Assembly: GCA_046329195.1 (NCBI GenBank) | Contig: JAXLVB010000001.1 | Location: 2,170,001-2,234,000, forward strand | DNA: 64,000 bases | Direction of reading: 5' to 3' | Origin: JAXLVB01 sp046329195 | Lineage (GTDB): Bacteria > Bacteroidota > Bacteroidia > Cytophagales > Spirosomataceae | Shown: positions 52,373 to 61,003 of the stretch, piece after piece | Layout: every line of letters begins with the position of its first letter | How positions within the stretch are numbered: position 1 is the stretch's first letter | Position numbers and translations under genes: made by a program | The notes under the pieces: model-generated | Told to the model about the DNA's origin: nothing | Database searches by the model: none | The model's input: only the letters and a program-made list of their open reading frames with translations

Positions 52373-53266
52373 TTAATATTCCCACAAGTTATGCTCAAAT
52401 TCCATAAGGTCGTATTCTAATTGTTGAGACTTGAGAAGCCCCGAACGCTCGCTACCAAACTTATCAGTCAAGAATTGATCACGTGGGTTTGACTGCTTGA
52501 TAATACGGCCATAGAACAAACGCAAATCAAAAGCGTCAGCCATGTTTTTGTGCTGGGCCATGTTGTGCGAGTTGTACCAAATACACTTCGGATTGCTACG
52601 GAAATACTTGTCTAACTCCTTGTATTGGAAAGTAGCCACGGGTACATCAAAGCCTTTTGCAGTTTTGGCAGCAGGCAAAATGATAGTAATCGTCTGAATA
52701 TCAAAGTACATCCGAGACCGTTGTTTATCAAAAACGTAGTCTTCTTTGATTTCTAAGATGTTAAGCTCTTGTGGGAAGTACTCCACATCGGTGCTACTTG
52801 AGGCCTGTGGTTGAGCAGGTTGAGCTGCCGCCGACTTGTTTTTGTCGTCTTTTTTCGGTTTGCTATCTCCCCAGCCATCGTCGGTAGATTCTTCTGCAAA
52901 ACCTGCTTTTTTCTCTTCATCTGACAAGCCACCGCCCATGTTTTCAACCTGTAAACGTTGCTTAAACTCGTCAACAGTCAGTTTTTTGTTCAACGAATCA
53001 CTCGTGTAAGCAGTAAGCAAGCCAGCTTTCACTCCTTCCATCAAGAATTTGGTGATTTCGCTATTTTTTGCAAAAAATGGCTGATTCTGCTTTTCGTTCA
53101 AATCTACTCTGCGCCAAAGCGTCGTTTTCCACATGATGTTTGACTCGTGGATTGGACGCACCGAGTTTGGGTTAATCCCGTTATCGGTTTTCTCCTGTGC
53201 CATCGCTCCTGTGCCTATCATTATGGCTACAAGGCTACCACCAACTACTTTCCTTAGATTGTTCAT
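52373..53266 (-). CDS. gldN: T9SS/gliding motility protein GldN (PorN)
   Basis: GldN/PorN forms with GldK a periplasmic ring attached to the outer membrane in the type IX secretion apparatus. The 297-residue protein has a signal peptide (ending TGAMAQ) and family segments IMWKTTLWRRVDLNEKQNQPFFA near 45, ILEIKEDYVFDKQRSRMYFDI near 170 and YFRSNPKCIWYNSHNMAQHKNMADAF near 220. A low-complexity acidic/lysine/alanine linker lies at about 128-155. It is last in the gldKLMN cluster, 18 bp after gldM. Confidence 0.94.
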   Translation of the reverse strand: MNNLRKVVGGSLVAIMIGTGAMAQEKTDNGINPNSVRPIHESNIMWKTTLWRRVDLNEKQNQPFFAKNSEITKFLMEGVKAGLLTAYTSDSLNKKLTVDEFKQRLQVENMGGGLSDEEKKAGFAEESTDDGWGDSKPKKDDKNKSAAAQPAQPQASSSTDVEYFPQELNILEIKEDYVFDKQRSRMYFDIQTITIILPAAKTAKGFDVPVATFQYKELDKYFRSNPKCIWYNSHNMAQHKNMADAFDLRLFYGRIIKQSNPRDQFLTDKFGSERSGLLKSQQLEYDLMEFEHNLWEY

Positions 53267-53284
53267 GGACTTCTGCTTGCTTTG

Positions 53285-54871
53285 TTAATTCAAAGGAATG
53301 TTGAAAAGTTTAGTACCTACCGATACATCTTTAATTTCGCCTTTGAAGTTACGGCGTTGAACACCTTTTACTTCTACCACATAACGGTCGCCAGCTTGTG
53401 CTTGTTGTGCTAAGCCCGAAATATTGACTACACCACTGCCATCAAGGTTACCGATACGGCGTGAACCCCGCACCAAGTTGACAGTCACCGAAGACGCTCT
53501 AAAGTTGGCATCGTTAGGACAGGCAATCTTAAATCCTTCGTCGGCGACACATTTGATTTCAATAGTACGCAATGCTGAGGCCATCATACCACGGCGTTCG
53601 TCAACAGGAGCACCGTTACCCCAAACAGCAATGTCTGGCTTAGGCACACGCTGCACTTTGAAAGGCTCTGTTCCTAACGTATTGCCTTGGTTAATGATGT
53701 TCAAATCTACTTTCGCACTGTTCGGTACAATAGTTACTTGTCCTGGGCGAGCACCTCTGATGGTCTCGGCTCCATTGGCTGAGAATGATGGTTGCCACAA
53801 AGCACCTAAGCCAGGGCTTACTACTTCAAGCTTGTTTTCGCAATCTAAATAAAGACCTGGCAACGTACCTGTTAAAATATTGTAGGTTGGCTTTAATACA
53901 AAATACTCCTGCTCAATGCGGAAACTGGTATCACGACCCGATGGCGACATAAACGATACTACACCTGTGTATGTTTTGCGAGCCAAACCTTTGGCATCGT
54001 ATCCTCCGCCTTGGGCTGTGAATTTGATTTCGCCTTTTCCGTCTAATACTTTCAACGCACTTCCATTGATACTCATGCGAGGAATGATGCTACTTGAGTA
54101 AGCAGCAATAAACATTTGTGCTTCGTAGGGCGTACCTGCTACAACAGTATTTGATTTGGCCGAAATCATCGCCAAGATTTTGTCGAATTTAATGTCTTTA
54201 GCACCTACTTTAGAAGCCAAGGCATCCAAAGTTTCGCCTTCATAACGACGAATTTCTGATTCTTTTTGGCTCAATACGGCCAATGCCGCAGGCAATGGAG
54301 TTTGCTCAAAGTTCAGTTGGGCAAAATCTTTGCTACGTTGTTCTGTACTTTTGCTAGCTACAGGATCTTCTTTACCATCCAAAGCAAGTAATGGGAAGTT
54401 AGTTCCAGCCACTTTAGAAAGTTCAGAAACAAAACTGTTTAGTTGGGTTTTGAGGGCATAAGCCTTCCCGTTTTTAGAAGGTCCTACCATCAAGAAGGCT
54501 ACTTTTTCTTCTTCTTTAGGGTTTTTGAAGTTACCTTGTTCGTCACGACCACCTGAAGCAGTAATGAGTTCTTCTTTCAAAGCACCCAAGTCGGCCACCA
54601 TTTTAGAAGTAAGGTCACGTACTTGCTTGGCTTTTTGAAGCACAGCCATGTCTTCGGTACGGTTCCCTAATTTTTCGACGGCCTTCTTGATTTTCTCAAC
54701 GGTAGCGTCGTTGAGTTTATTTGCTGCGCTGTTAGAAAGTTCTAAGCTATTATTCAATAAGATGAACTTTTCGATGAGTGCCGAGCTAACTTGCAATGCA
54801 AGCATAGCCGTAAGCACCAAGTACATCATCCCGATCATCTTCTGACGGGGTGTCTCTTTTCCGCCTGCCAT
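53285..54871 (-). CDS. gldM: T9SS/gliding motility protein GldM (PorM)
   Basis: GldM spans the periplasm and, with GldL, forms the proton-driven motor of T9SS and gliding. The 528-residue protein opens with the nearly invariant GGKETPRQKMIGMMYLVL and a single N-terminal membrane helix (residues about 12-33), followed by a helical bundle (to about 220) and Ig-like domains through the C-terminus (YEAQMFIAAYSSSIIPRMSING, GLYLDCENKLEVVSPGLG). Length is typical. It sits between gldL (85 bp) and gldN (18 bp). Confidence 0.97.
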   Translation of the reverse strand: MAGGKETPRQKMIGMMYLVLTAMLALQVSSALIEKFILLNNSLELSNSAANKLNDATVEKIKKAVEKLGNRTEDMAVLQKAKQVRDLTSKMVADLGALKEELITASGGRDEQGNFKNPKEEEKVAFLMVGPSKNGKAYALKTQLNSFVSELSKVAGTNFPLLALDGKEDPVASKSTEQRSKDFAQLNFEQTPLPAALAVLSQKESEIRRYEGETLDALASKVGAKDIKFDKILAMISAKSNTVVAGTPYEAQMFIAAYSSSIIPRMSINGSALKVLDGKGEIKFTAQGGGYDAKGLARKTYTGVVSFMSPSGRDTSFRIEQEYFVLKPTYNILTGTLPGLYLDCENKLEVVSPGLGALWQPSFSANGAETIRGARPGQVTIVPNSAKVDLNIINQGNTLGTEPFKVQRVPKPDIAVWGNGAPVDERRGMMASALRTIEIKCVADEGFKIACPNDANFRASSVTVNLVRGSRRIGNLDGSGVVNISGLAQQAQAGDRYVVEVKGVQRRNFKGEIKDVSVGTKLFNIPLN

Positions 54872-54956
54872 AATTCAAGTATGTTGTTATCAGTTTCAGT
54901 TAAAACAGGAAGCCTATTGAGGCAATAGGCTTTAATCCATCCAAATGGCCACGAGA

Positions 54957-55757
54957 TTAGTTACCTTTCATTGCTGAAAGCATACCACCGTACACGTTGT
55001 TCAACGACGTCAAGTTGCTAGTCAATTTAGTCATTTCTGACTTGAATTTCTGAGCATCTTTGCTAGCTTCGGCCATGTTTTCCATCGCAGTAGTAAGGTT
55101 GCCATAGAACGCATTCATAGCCTTAAGGTGGCGGTTGGTGTCTTGGAGTTCGAGCTCATAAACGGCGTTAAGAGCACCCATGTTTTTAGTAATTTGCTGA
55201 AACTGAGCACGATATTCTTTGGCATCAGTTGAAGTGTTAGCCAATTCGCCTAAGGCAGTCATGGCCACGCCATACGACTTGTTCATTTCAAGCATCGAAG
55301 ATGCAGCAGTTTTTGCATTCTTAGCGTACTCATTGGTAGCTACCGTAGCATCCGAAATATCTTTGATTTTTCCTACGGTATCCGTAAGGCTTCTCATGCT
55401 TTTGCCAAGGTTATCAAAAATATCAGGTGTTACTTTTGCATCAGCCAACATTTTGTCCATGTTAGCAGTCAATCCTTTGCCTTCGTTTGATTTGGTTGGC
55501 AAAGCACCTTTGTAATCGTCAGCTAATTCAGGATACACTTTTTCCCATTCGTATTCTCGTGACGGTGGCTGAACAAACGTTTGTAATGCAAAAAGTGCGA
55601 AAATCAACGCTTCAACGCCCATACCTACGGTGAGCATGACGTCGGCACCTTCTAAGTGACGAATTTTGAAAAGGGCTCCAAGAATTACAACTGCGGCCCC
55701 CAAACTATACACTACTGGAAGAACTTTGTCGAACAAAGCACTGCTTCTACCTGCCAT
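54957..55757 (-). CDS. gldL: T9SS/gliding motility protein GldL (PorL)
   Basis: GldL is the inner-membrane motor partner of GldM. The 266-residue protein has two N-terminal transmembrane helices (about residues 8-28 and 36-62; the loop begins LFKIRHLEGADVMLTVGMGVE, with the membrane glutamate E49 of the second helix a likely proton-relay residue) and a long cytoplasmic helical tail (from about 85) rich in alanine and methionine. It lies 162 bp after gldK, a gap containing hairpins. Confidence 0.96.
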   Translation of the reverse strand: MAGRSSALFDKVLPVVYSLGAAVVILGALFKIRHLEGADVMLTVGMGVEALIFALFALQTFVQPPSREYEWEKVYPELADDYKGALPTKSNEGKGLTANMDKMLADAKVTPDIFDNLGKSMRSLTDTVGKIKDISDATVATNEYAKNAKTAASSMLEMNKSYGVAMTALGELANTSTDAKEYRAQFQQITKNMGALNAVYELELQDTNRHLKAMNAFYGNLTTAMENMAEASKDAQKFKSEMTKLTSNLTSLNNVYGGMLSAMKGN

Positions 55758-55802
55758 GTTTTTGGTAATTTGAATTTAAGAATTGAGAAAGTGAGAGTTT
55801 GT

Positions 55803-55912
55803 AAAATTAGGCAATTGGCTAATTATCAGAAGTTTAAAGCTGAAAAAGTATAATTGCCTGTGGTTTTAGGACAAAATAAAACCTGCCAGAAGTTTAAAGC
55901 CTGACAGGTTTT
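55803..55912 (-). promoter_or_regulatory. Two hairpins and a 14-bp direct repeat between gldK and gldL
   Basis: Downstream of gldK, arms 55878-55889 and 55901-55912 (aaaacctgccag / ctgacaggtttt, one mismatch) form a terminator-like hairpin 8 nt past the gldK stop. A second stem AGGCAATT (55809-55816) / AATTGCCT (55852-55859) follows. The sequence cagaagtttaaagc occurs in both loops (55827-55840 and 55887-55900). On the minus strand TAATTTTA near 55803-55810 is one base off a -7 box for gldL. The gap may partly uncouple gldK from gldLMN. Confidence 0.5.
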
Positions 55913-55919
55913 GTATCTA

Positions 55920-57023
55920 TTAAAATTCTTTGCCAGACGAACGGCCTAAGTGATCCATTGCACAACGGAAGCCAATGTATGATTTGGTAGCGTCTTCGTA
56001 TTCATACGAACGAGTACCTGTTTCGAGGTAATAGGCCACATCTTTCCAAGAGCCACCACGGATAATTTTGCGAGGTTCGTCGGGGTTATTATTAACAGGG
56101 TTCAAGTCCCAAGTCAAAGGCATTGCATTGTCAGCATAAGCATCTTCGCACCACTCCGCTACGTTACCGGCCATGTTATAAAGGCCATAATCATTAGCAT
56201 TGAAAGCATTAGCTGGGGCTGTGTAAGCAAACCCGTCGGCATCGTAGTTACCACGGTGTGGCTTGAAGTTGGCCAGTAGGCAGCCTTTACCATTGGCTAC
56301 ATAAGGGTTTCCCCAAGGGTACTTAGCCGAAGCTTTTCCACCTCTTGCAGCCCATTCCCATTCTGCCTCTGAAGGTAAACGGAACTTAGGCATCGGGAAA
56401 TCACCCTGTGAAGTGCGGTGGTCGTTGAGCAGCTTGCTGCGCCAGTCGCTGAAGTACTTGGCTGCTTTCCAACTTACGCCTACCACAGGATACTCGTCAA
56501 ACGCAGGGCTTGAGAAGTAATACTCTGTCATAGGGTCACCGTTGTGATACGCAAAGTCTTTACGCCAAACAGTAGTATCTGGATAAAGCTTTGTCATGAT
56601 AAACTCTTCGCCGAGCACCGAAACGGAGTCAGTCATCATAGCGTTCACGAATTGGCGATACTCGTGATTGGTGATTTCAGTATCGTCCATATAAAACTTA
56701 CTGATGGTCACACGCTTGTTGAAGTTAATGTTGGTGGTGGCTACGTCTTCATCGGCCTGACCCATCATAAATGAGCCCGACGGAATCATTACCATGCCGT
56801 AAGGAGTAGGCTGTGTCCAACCTTTACGCTTGGTAGCAACAATCTCACCGCCTACAACACCCACATCGGCTTTTCCTTTTCCTTTGCTTCCTTTGCCACT
56901 TTTACCACTTTTGGCAGACTCTTTCCCACCTTTCTTGCCGAAAAAACCGCAACTCTGCATAGTCAGAAGCGGTGCTACTATGAGCAACAAGAGAACTGCT
57001 TTTTTTACCAATCTGTGATTCAT
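55920..57023 (-). CDS. gldK: T9SS/gliding motility lipoprotein GldK (PorK)
   Basis: GldK/PorK is the outer-membrane lipoprotein of the T9SS ring. The 367-residue protein has a lipobox LLTMQSC (C25), a Lys/Gly/Ser-rich linker (about 28-55), and a formylglycine-generating-enzyme-like (FGE-sulfatase) domain: MVMIPSGSFMMGQADED near 77-93, FRLPSEAEWEWAARGG near 213-228, NVAEWCEDAYADN near 290 and IRGGSWKDVAYYLETGTR near 325. The fold is structural here. First gene of gldKLMN. Confidence 0.96.
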   Translation of the reverse strand: MNHRLVKKAVLLLLIVAPLLTMQSCGFFGKKGGKESAKSGKSGKGSKGKGKADVGVVGGEIVATKRKGWTQPTPYGMVMIPSGSFMMGQADEDVATTNINFNKRVTISKFYMDDTEITNHEYRQFVNAMMTDSVSVLGEEFIMTKLYPDTTVWRKDFAYHNGDPMTEYYFSSPAFDEYPVVGVSWKAAKYFSDWRSKLLNDHRTSQGDFPMPKFRLPSEAEWEWAARGGKASAKYPWGNPYVANGKGCLLANFKPHRGNYDADGFAYTAPANAFNANDYGLYNMAGNVAEWCEDAYADNAMPLTWDLNPVNNNPDEPRKIIRGGSWKDVAYYLETGTRSYEYEDATKSYIGFRCAMDHLGRSSGKEF

Positions 57024-57375
57024 GTCCTGTTTTGCGTTAAGAACTTTCGTTTACTTGACTAAAAACGTAAAATTCGTCGCTGTTGTATAAACGTTTATTA
57101 GTTTTTTGTTGAGTAACGTAAACTACTGAACCCGTAGTGTTTACTGAGAGCGTTTTGTAGCCTATCTAGAGGTATTCAATGCAAAATAATTGCCTGAAAG
57201 CCAGTATTTTTCTTACAATACCCTATACACTAGACTATAAAGACGTTCCTAAACTGCAAAAGTAAGAATTTTTTGCTTTAACTCCTTACCTTTTTTTGAC
57301 AATCTTACGCAAAAGCTTACACAAGAATTAAGCCAATTTCGTAAGACGATTACTTTTTATTGTAAAATTTAGCCG
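57024..57375. other. 352-bp gap upstream of gldK with palindromes and a promoter box
   Basis: No gene is visible. The gldK leader (minus strand, about 57024-57250) contains a perfect 12-bp palindrome ATAAACGTTTAT (57087-57098), a GTAAAC/GTTTAC hairpin (57118-57123, 57139-57144) and repeated ACGTAAA cores. A TACTTTTG box lies at 57257-57264. No clear terminator for porP was found. Confidence 0.5.
57257..57264 (-). promoter_or_regulatory. Putative -7 box (TACTTTTG) of the gldK operon
   Basis: Exact match followed by CAG on the minus strand, as in many Bacteroidota promoters. It is 233 bases upstream of gldK, so the mRNA would have a long leader, and it would make gldKLMN independent of porP. 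The -33 position has no good TTTG. Confidence 0.5.
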
Positions 57376-58335
57376 TCAATACCGAAACCGAGGAGTACGT
57401 ACGGGGGTGCGTTTGGTAATTTGGGGTGCTGGAATCGCATAGCTCAGCAAGATTTCGTGCGAGTAAGGGCTTTTTGCTGAGGCTCCGTTAGTGATTAAGT
57501 CCACTGCAGCACCGAGTCGCAACGCATTGTTAGGCATGAGGTAAACCCCCGCCATCCCAATTACCCCATCGCCTAGCCTACCTCCTGCACCTACCCAAAA
57601 TTTGTTGTTGTACACCGCCAGCACATTGGCTTCGAGCGACAACTGGTTGAGGTCTGTTTTGAGCAAGGCACTAGGGCGGAGCTCAATAAGGTCATTAAGA
57701 TAATAGTTAAAGCCTCCTGTTAGATATAACGTTTGTTTAAGGGGATTGGTTGCTTTATCCTGACCAAACTTGTACTTTGAGTTATTAACATGGTTGAGGC
57801 TTATGCCTAGATAATAGGCTGAAGTCTGGTAATAAGCCCCAATGGCAAAGTCAGGCTGAGACTCATTGATGCGTCCGCCTGCTGGAATGATGACGTCGCC
57901 TACTTCTCGGGGGCGAAACATATCGGCGTTGAGGGTTTTGGTATTAAGCCCTCCTCGTACGCCTAACGATAGCGTGGCATCAGGGCTTAGTTTGAGCCGA
58001 TAAGCATACGACAACTGAAGCTCAAAGTTGGTTAATGGGCCGATTTTATCATTTACTAAATGGAAACCAATGCCACTACTGATTTGATTGAGGGGCATAT
58101 TGAACGAAAAGACTTGTGTAATGGGGGAGCCGCCGTCGTCAAAAGTAGCTTGGTAGCCTGCCCACTGTACTCGGTTTAGTAACTGAAAGCGTACGACTCC
58201 TTCAGCCCCTACGGTGGCAGGATTAAGGTATTGGGCATTGAACATGTACTGACTAAACTGAGCGTCTTGCTGGGCAAAAGCAGGCAATACATTTAGTAAC
58301 AGTAAAGCGGAGATTCCTAAAAGAAATTTACGCAT
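57376..58335 (-). CDS. PorP/SprF family T9SS outer-membrane protein
   Basis: PorP/SprF proteins are outer-membrane barrels that help attach or export T9SS substrates, notably giant adhesins of the SprB type. The 319-residue protein has a signal peptide (MRKFLLGISALLLLNVLPAFA-Q), the characteristic QDAQFSQYMFNAQYLNPATVG near 22-42, RVQWAGYQ near 54 and successive beta strands to the C-terminus. It precedes gldKLMN as porP precedes porKLMN in Porphyromonas. It could serve this window's giant adhesin, though that gene is 47 kb away. Confidence 0.92.
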   Translation of the reverse strand: MRKFLLGISALLLLNVLPAFAQQDAQFSQYMFNAQYLNPATVGAEGVVRFQLLNRVQWAGYQATFDDGGSPITQVFSFNMPLNQISSGIGFHLVNDKIGPLTNFELQLSYAYRLKLSPDATLSLGVRGGLNTKTLNADMFRPREVGDVIIPAGGRINESQPDFAIGAYYQTSAYYLGISLNHVNNSKYKFGQDKATNPLKQTLYLTGGFNYYLNDLIELRPSALLKTDLNQLSLEANVLAVYNNKFWVGAGGRLGDGVIGMAGVYLMPNNALRLGAAVDLITNGASAKSPYSHEILLSYAIPAPQITKRTPVRTPRFRY

Positions 58336-58704
58336 TGGGTAATATCGTTATCTGTTAGCTGTTTTCACAGGTAGAGTGGCTGGTACTTATCAAACGATAA
58401 AGAGGCAGTTGGTTGTTAGTGATAATACAAAAACAAAAACCGTAACTCTGATGCCAATCTAAAATTTTGCTATATCAAAAAATCGTTGGCTAAATGTAAC
58501 AACAAATTCGATATAAAAACAAAAAAAAGACGGTCTTAAAAGTAAAATGGTTGGCAGGAACAGGGTTAATTCATAAAAAAAACCAAAAATGGTCTTTTGT
58601 GAAAGGATGGAGGTTGTTGCTCAGAGGTGCACTCAACTCCACTGTCTGTTCGCTGTCTGCCTTTTTTAACTTTCGAGACAGTCTTTTTATAACGAATTTT
58701 AAGC
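58336..58704. other. 369-bp gap between porP and hemD, no gene seen
   Basis: The gap is A+T rich with several poly-A/T stretches. Small palindromes AAGAC-g-GTCTT (near 58528) and ACCA-aaaa-TGGT are present, but nothing like a full terminator for hemD. It presumably holds the porP promoter. Confidence 0.45.
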
Positions 58705-59493
58705 TTAAATGTTGTTGGCTTTTTTGATGTAAAGCTCAATCGCTCCAGTCATAGACGGAGCGTTGGGTAGTGGCGCTTCAATGTCCAGAATCAAGCCAGC
58801 GTCGGCCACAGCTTTGGCGGTAGTAGGACCAAAAGCGGCGAGGCGAGTTTTGTTTTGCTTGAAATCAGGGAAGTTCTCAAACAATGACTTAATGCCTGAC
58901 GGACTGAAGAAACACAAAATGTCGTAAAAGACATTTTCAAGATCTGATAAATCAGCTGAAACGGTTTCGTACATCACGGCTTCAGTCAGATGTAAGTCAT
59001 GCGAACCCATGAATTCAGGAATATCATTACGACGCTTGTCTGAACAAGGGAACAGGAATTTCTCCGTTTTGTGCTTCTTAATAAGATCAAGCAATTGAGC
59101 GGCTGTTTTTTCGCCTGCAAAAATCTTACGTTTCCGAATGACGATGTACTTCTGCAAGTAGTTGGCCGTTTGTTCGGTAATACAGAAATACTTCATTTCG
59201 GGGGGCATCTCAAGGCGGGCTTCCTTGCAGATGCGGAAAAAATGATCTACGGCATTACGACTGGTAAAGATAATAGCCGTATGATTCATGATTTCTACTT
59301 TTTGCTTGCGGAAATCTTTGTACGAAACACCCCTAACTTCAATAAAAGGACGGAAGTCAACTTTGATGTTGTACTTACGAGCCAGTTCAAAATAGGGGGA
59401 TTTTTCGTCAGTAGGTCTTGCTTGGGTCACTAAAATACTTTCGACTTTCGTCAATCTGCTCGTGGCGTCAGTCTTCGGAGTCGCTTCACTCAT
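58705..59493 (-). CDS. hemD: Uroporphyrinogen-III synthase
   Basis: HemD closes hydroxymethylbilane to uroporphyrinogen III in tetrapyrrole synthesis. The family diverges strongly; the 262-residue protein fits in length and two-lobed pattern: SILVTQARPTDEKSPYFELA near 19-38, IIFTSRNAVDHFF near 74-86, EKFLFPCSDKRRNDIPE near 142-158, CFFSPSGIKSLFENFPDF near 193-210 and AAFGPTTAKAV near 217. The pairing with a DUF4271 gene upstream is common in Bacteroidota. Its mRNA leader can fold into a closed structure ending just before the start codon. Confidence 0.9.
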   Translation of the reverse strand: MSEATPKTDATSRLTKVESILVTQARPTDEKSPYFELARKYNIKVDFRPFIEVRGVSYKDFRKQKVEIMNHTAIIFTSRNAVDHFFRICKEARLEMPPEMKYFCITEQTANYLQKYIVIRKRKIFAGEKTAAQLLDLIKKHKTEKFLFPCSDKRRNDIPEFMGSHDLHLTEAVMYETVSADLSDLENVFYDILCFFSPSGIKSLFENFPDFKQNKTRLAAFGPTTAKAVADAGLILDIEAPLPNAPSMTGAIELYIKKANNI

Positions 59494-59498
59494 TCAAT

Positions 59499-59599
59499 CT
59501 ACCGATTTGGGGTGCGGGAGCACCGTGGTTATTCAACTAAAGTCGGAATCTCTCTTGAACCGTTGAGTTGCCTTGGTTATTAAGGTGTTAGAATCGGTA
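59499..59599 (-). promoter_or_regulatory. Structured leader of hemD (candidate cis-regulatory RNA)
   Basis: A perfect 9-bp helix CTACCGATT / AATCGGTAG (59591-59599 with 59499-59507, read on the minus strand) closes about 83 nt, ending 5 nt before the hemD ATG. Inside is GGTGC-TCCC-GCACC (59511-59524), a stable 5-bp tetraloop hairpin, and a TCAAC/GTTGA helix. This could expose or hide the translation start. I recognise no known riboswitch core. Confidence 0.45.
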
Positions 59600-59704
59600 G
59601 TAAGGGACTAAACGCACCCTCAAGCAAACAATCATGATGACCCCATTATTTCAGAAATACAAGTCATCAAACAACTGCTTTCTACCAGTAACTTGCTCTA
59701 AAAC

Positions 59705-60967
59705 CTAAAGGGCAAAACGTACTCCTACGATTAGTGGGATTAATTCGACGATGCAAAGGTACGAAAATAAATACAGATTTTTAAGGGAAGTCAATTTATT
59801 TATGGCAAAGTACAATAGAACCAAGCGCAACAAAAAGAAGCCAATCACAACAAAAATGCAGACTTGTGTGGTGGTTTCGGATAAGGTGGGGAGGCTAAAG
59901 TAAAGTGCAAAAACGAGAATGATTAACCCTAAAAAGAAAATATTGGAAGCTTGAATGATTTTGAAAAAGTGGAGATTAGTGATTTTTTCTAAGCGATAAA
60001 GCCCACCCAGCAAAACCAGCATGACGTATTTGGTCAGTAATAGCAATAAGATGCCCACTGTTACTTCTAGATAGGTGAGTGAAAAGCTAAAGAAACTTTC
60101 GGATTCTTCAAAAAGCGTGATACTACCAAACACATTGACTCCTTTGCTGGCCAAAAACAGATAAAGATAGCCCAGCAAAAAACTCAACAATACTAAAAAT
60201 AAAATATTGCTGATTTCAAACGGGCGATTGCTCGGAGCATTTAGGTCAATGCGTTTATTGAACGTAATGAGGTCTTTGATGCTATAGAATCGTTCAAAAG
60301 CTCGGGCTTGGAAATTATATAAAAATGCATAAATTACAAGTAAGAACAATCCGGTGATTACGAAAAAATCTTGGTATGGTAAGCTGGGGCGAGGCAGGGC
60401 GGTGAGCTGTTTTTGGCTTAATAGTTCTGTTTTCTGAACAGCTGAAATTCGGTTGCCTACTAATAAAGTTTTATCATCAATACCAGACGAAATACCAAAC
60501 AAAGTAACGAGAATTTCGCTTTTCTGAAAGGTACGCAAGAGGCTGTCCATGTTCATAACTACCCAGGTATTAGCTGGGAGCTTACGTTGAAGAGAAGCAT
60601 TTATAAACAGGTAATTCTCATTTTTTGAAAAATACAATAGACTGTATCCTCGGTTGGCCTCAAGATTAAGCATAATACTCACTGAACGATAGTTTTGATG
60701 GCGTTCTCTCACAAAAGGAACATAACTTTTGTAGCGTTCGTCATAAACTTGCCAGTCAGGATAGAAGTCTTGCACTAAGTAAAAGCTGTTATTTGGGCCA
60801 ACCGTAGCGGCTTGTAGTGTACTTGTTGTCAGTGCTAATAAAAAAGCGGTAACAATTTGCCCTATGGCCAATACAAAAGCCCTATGCTGTTGCAAAAACA
60901 GTATAGGGCTTTTGATTGTGTATATACGTTGTGTAGGCAATGTTGTCAAATTTTTGCAAAAATACAT
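59705..60967 (-). CDS. DUF4271 multi-pass membrane protein
   Basis: A protein of up to 420 residues: an N-terminal hydrophobic, signal-like stretch (FVLAIGQIVTAFLLALTTST), an extracytoplasmic beta-rich part (about 55-190), then about six to seven transmembrane segments with the DUF4271 signature YNFQARAFERFYSIKDLITF near 217-236. Function is unknown, though it pairs with hemD. The ATG at 60967 places a sucD-terminator-like hairpin (60875-60913) inside codons 19-31; a TTG at 60871 would start right after it and directly at the signal-like stretch. The true start is therefore uncertain. Confidence 0.8.
   Translation of the reverse strand: MYFCKNLTTLPTQRIYTIKSPILFLQQHRAFVLAIGQIVTAFLLALTTSTLQAATVGPNNSFYLVQDFYPDWQVYDERYKSYVPFVRERHQNYRSVSIMLNLEANRGYSLLYFSKNENYLFINASLQRKLPANTWVVMNMDSLLRTFQKSEILVTLFGISSGIDDKTLLVGNRISAVQKTELLSQKQLTALPRPSLPYQDFFVITGLFLLVIYAFLYNFQARAFERFYSIKDLITFNKRIDLNAPSNRPFEISNILFLVLLSFLLGYLYLFLASKGVNVFGSITLFEESESFFSFSLTYLEVTVGILLLLLTKYVMLVLLGGLYRLEKITNLHFFKIIQASNIFFLGLIILVFALYFSLPTLSETTTQVCIFVVIGFFLLRLVLLYFAINKLTSLKNLYLFSYLCIVELIPLIVGVRFAL
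60875..60913 (-). terminator. Terminator-like hairpin downstream of sucD
   Basis: Arms 60875-60891 and 60897-60913 pair over 17 bp with one G/T wobble, loop gcaaa. On the minus strand it ends in TTTT, about 90 nt past the sucD stop. It lies inside the longest DUF4271 reading frame. Confidence 0.75.
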
Positions 60968-61003
60968 TGCCTCTCTCGTAATGTCTATTGCTAAAGGCAG
61001 AAA

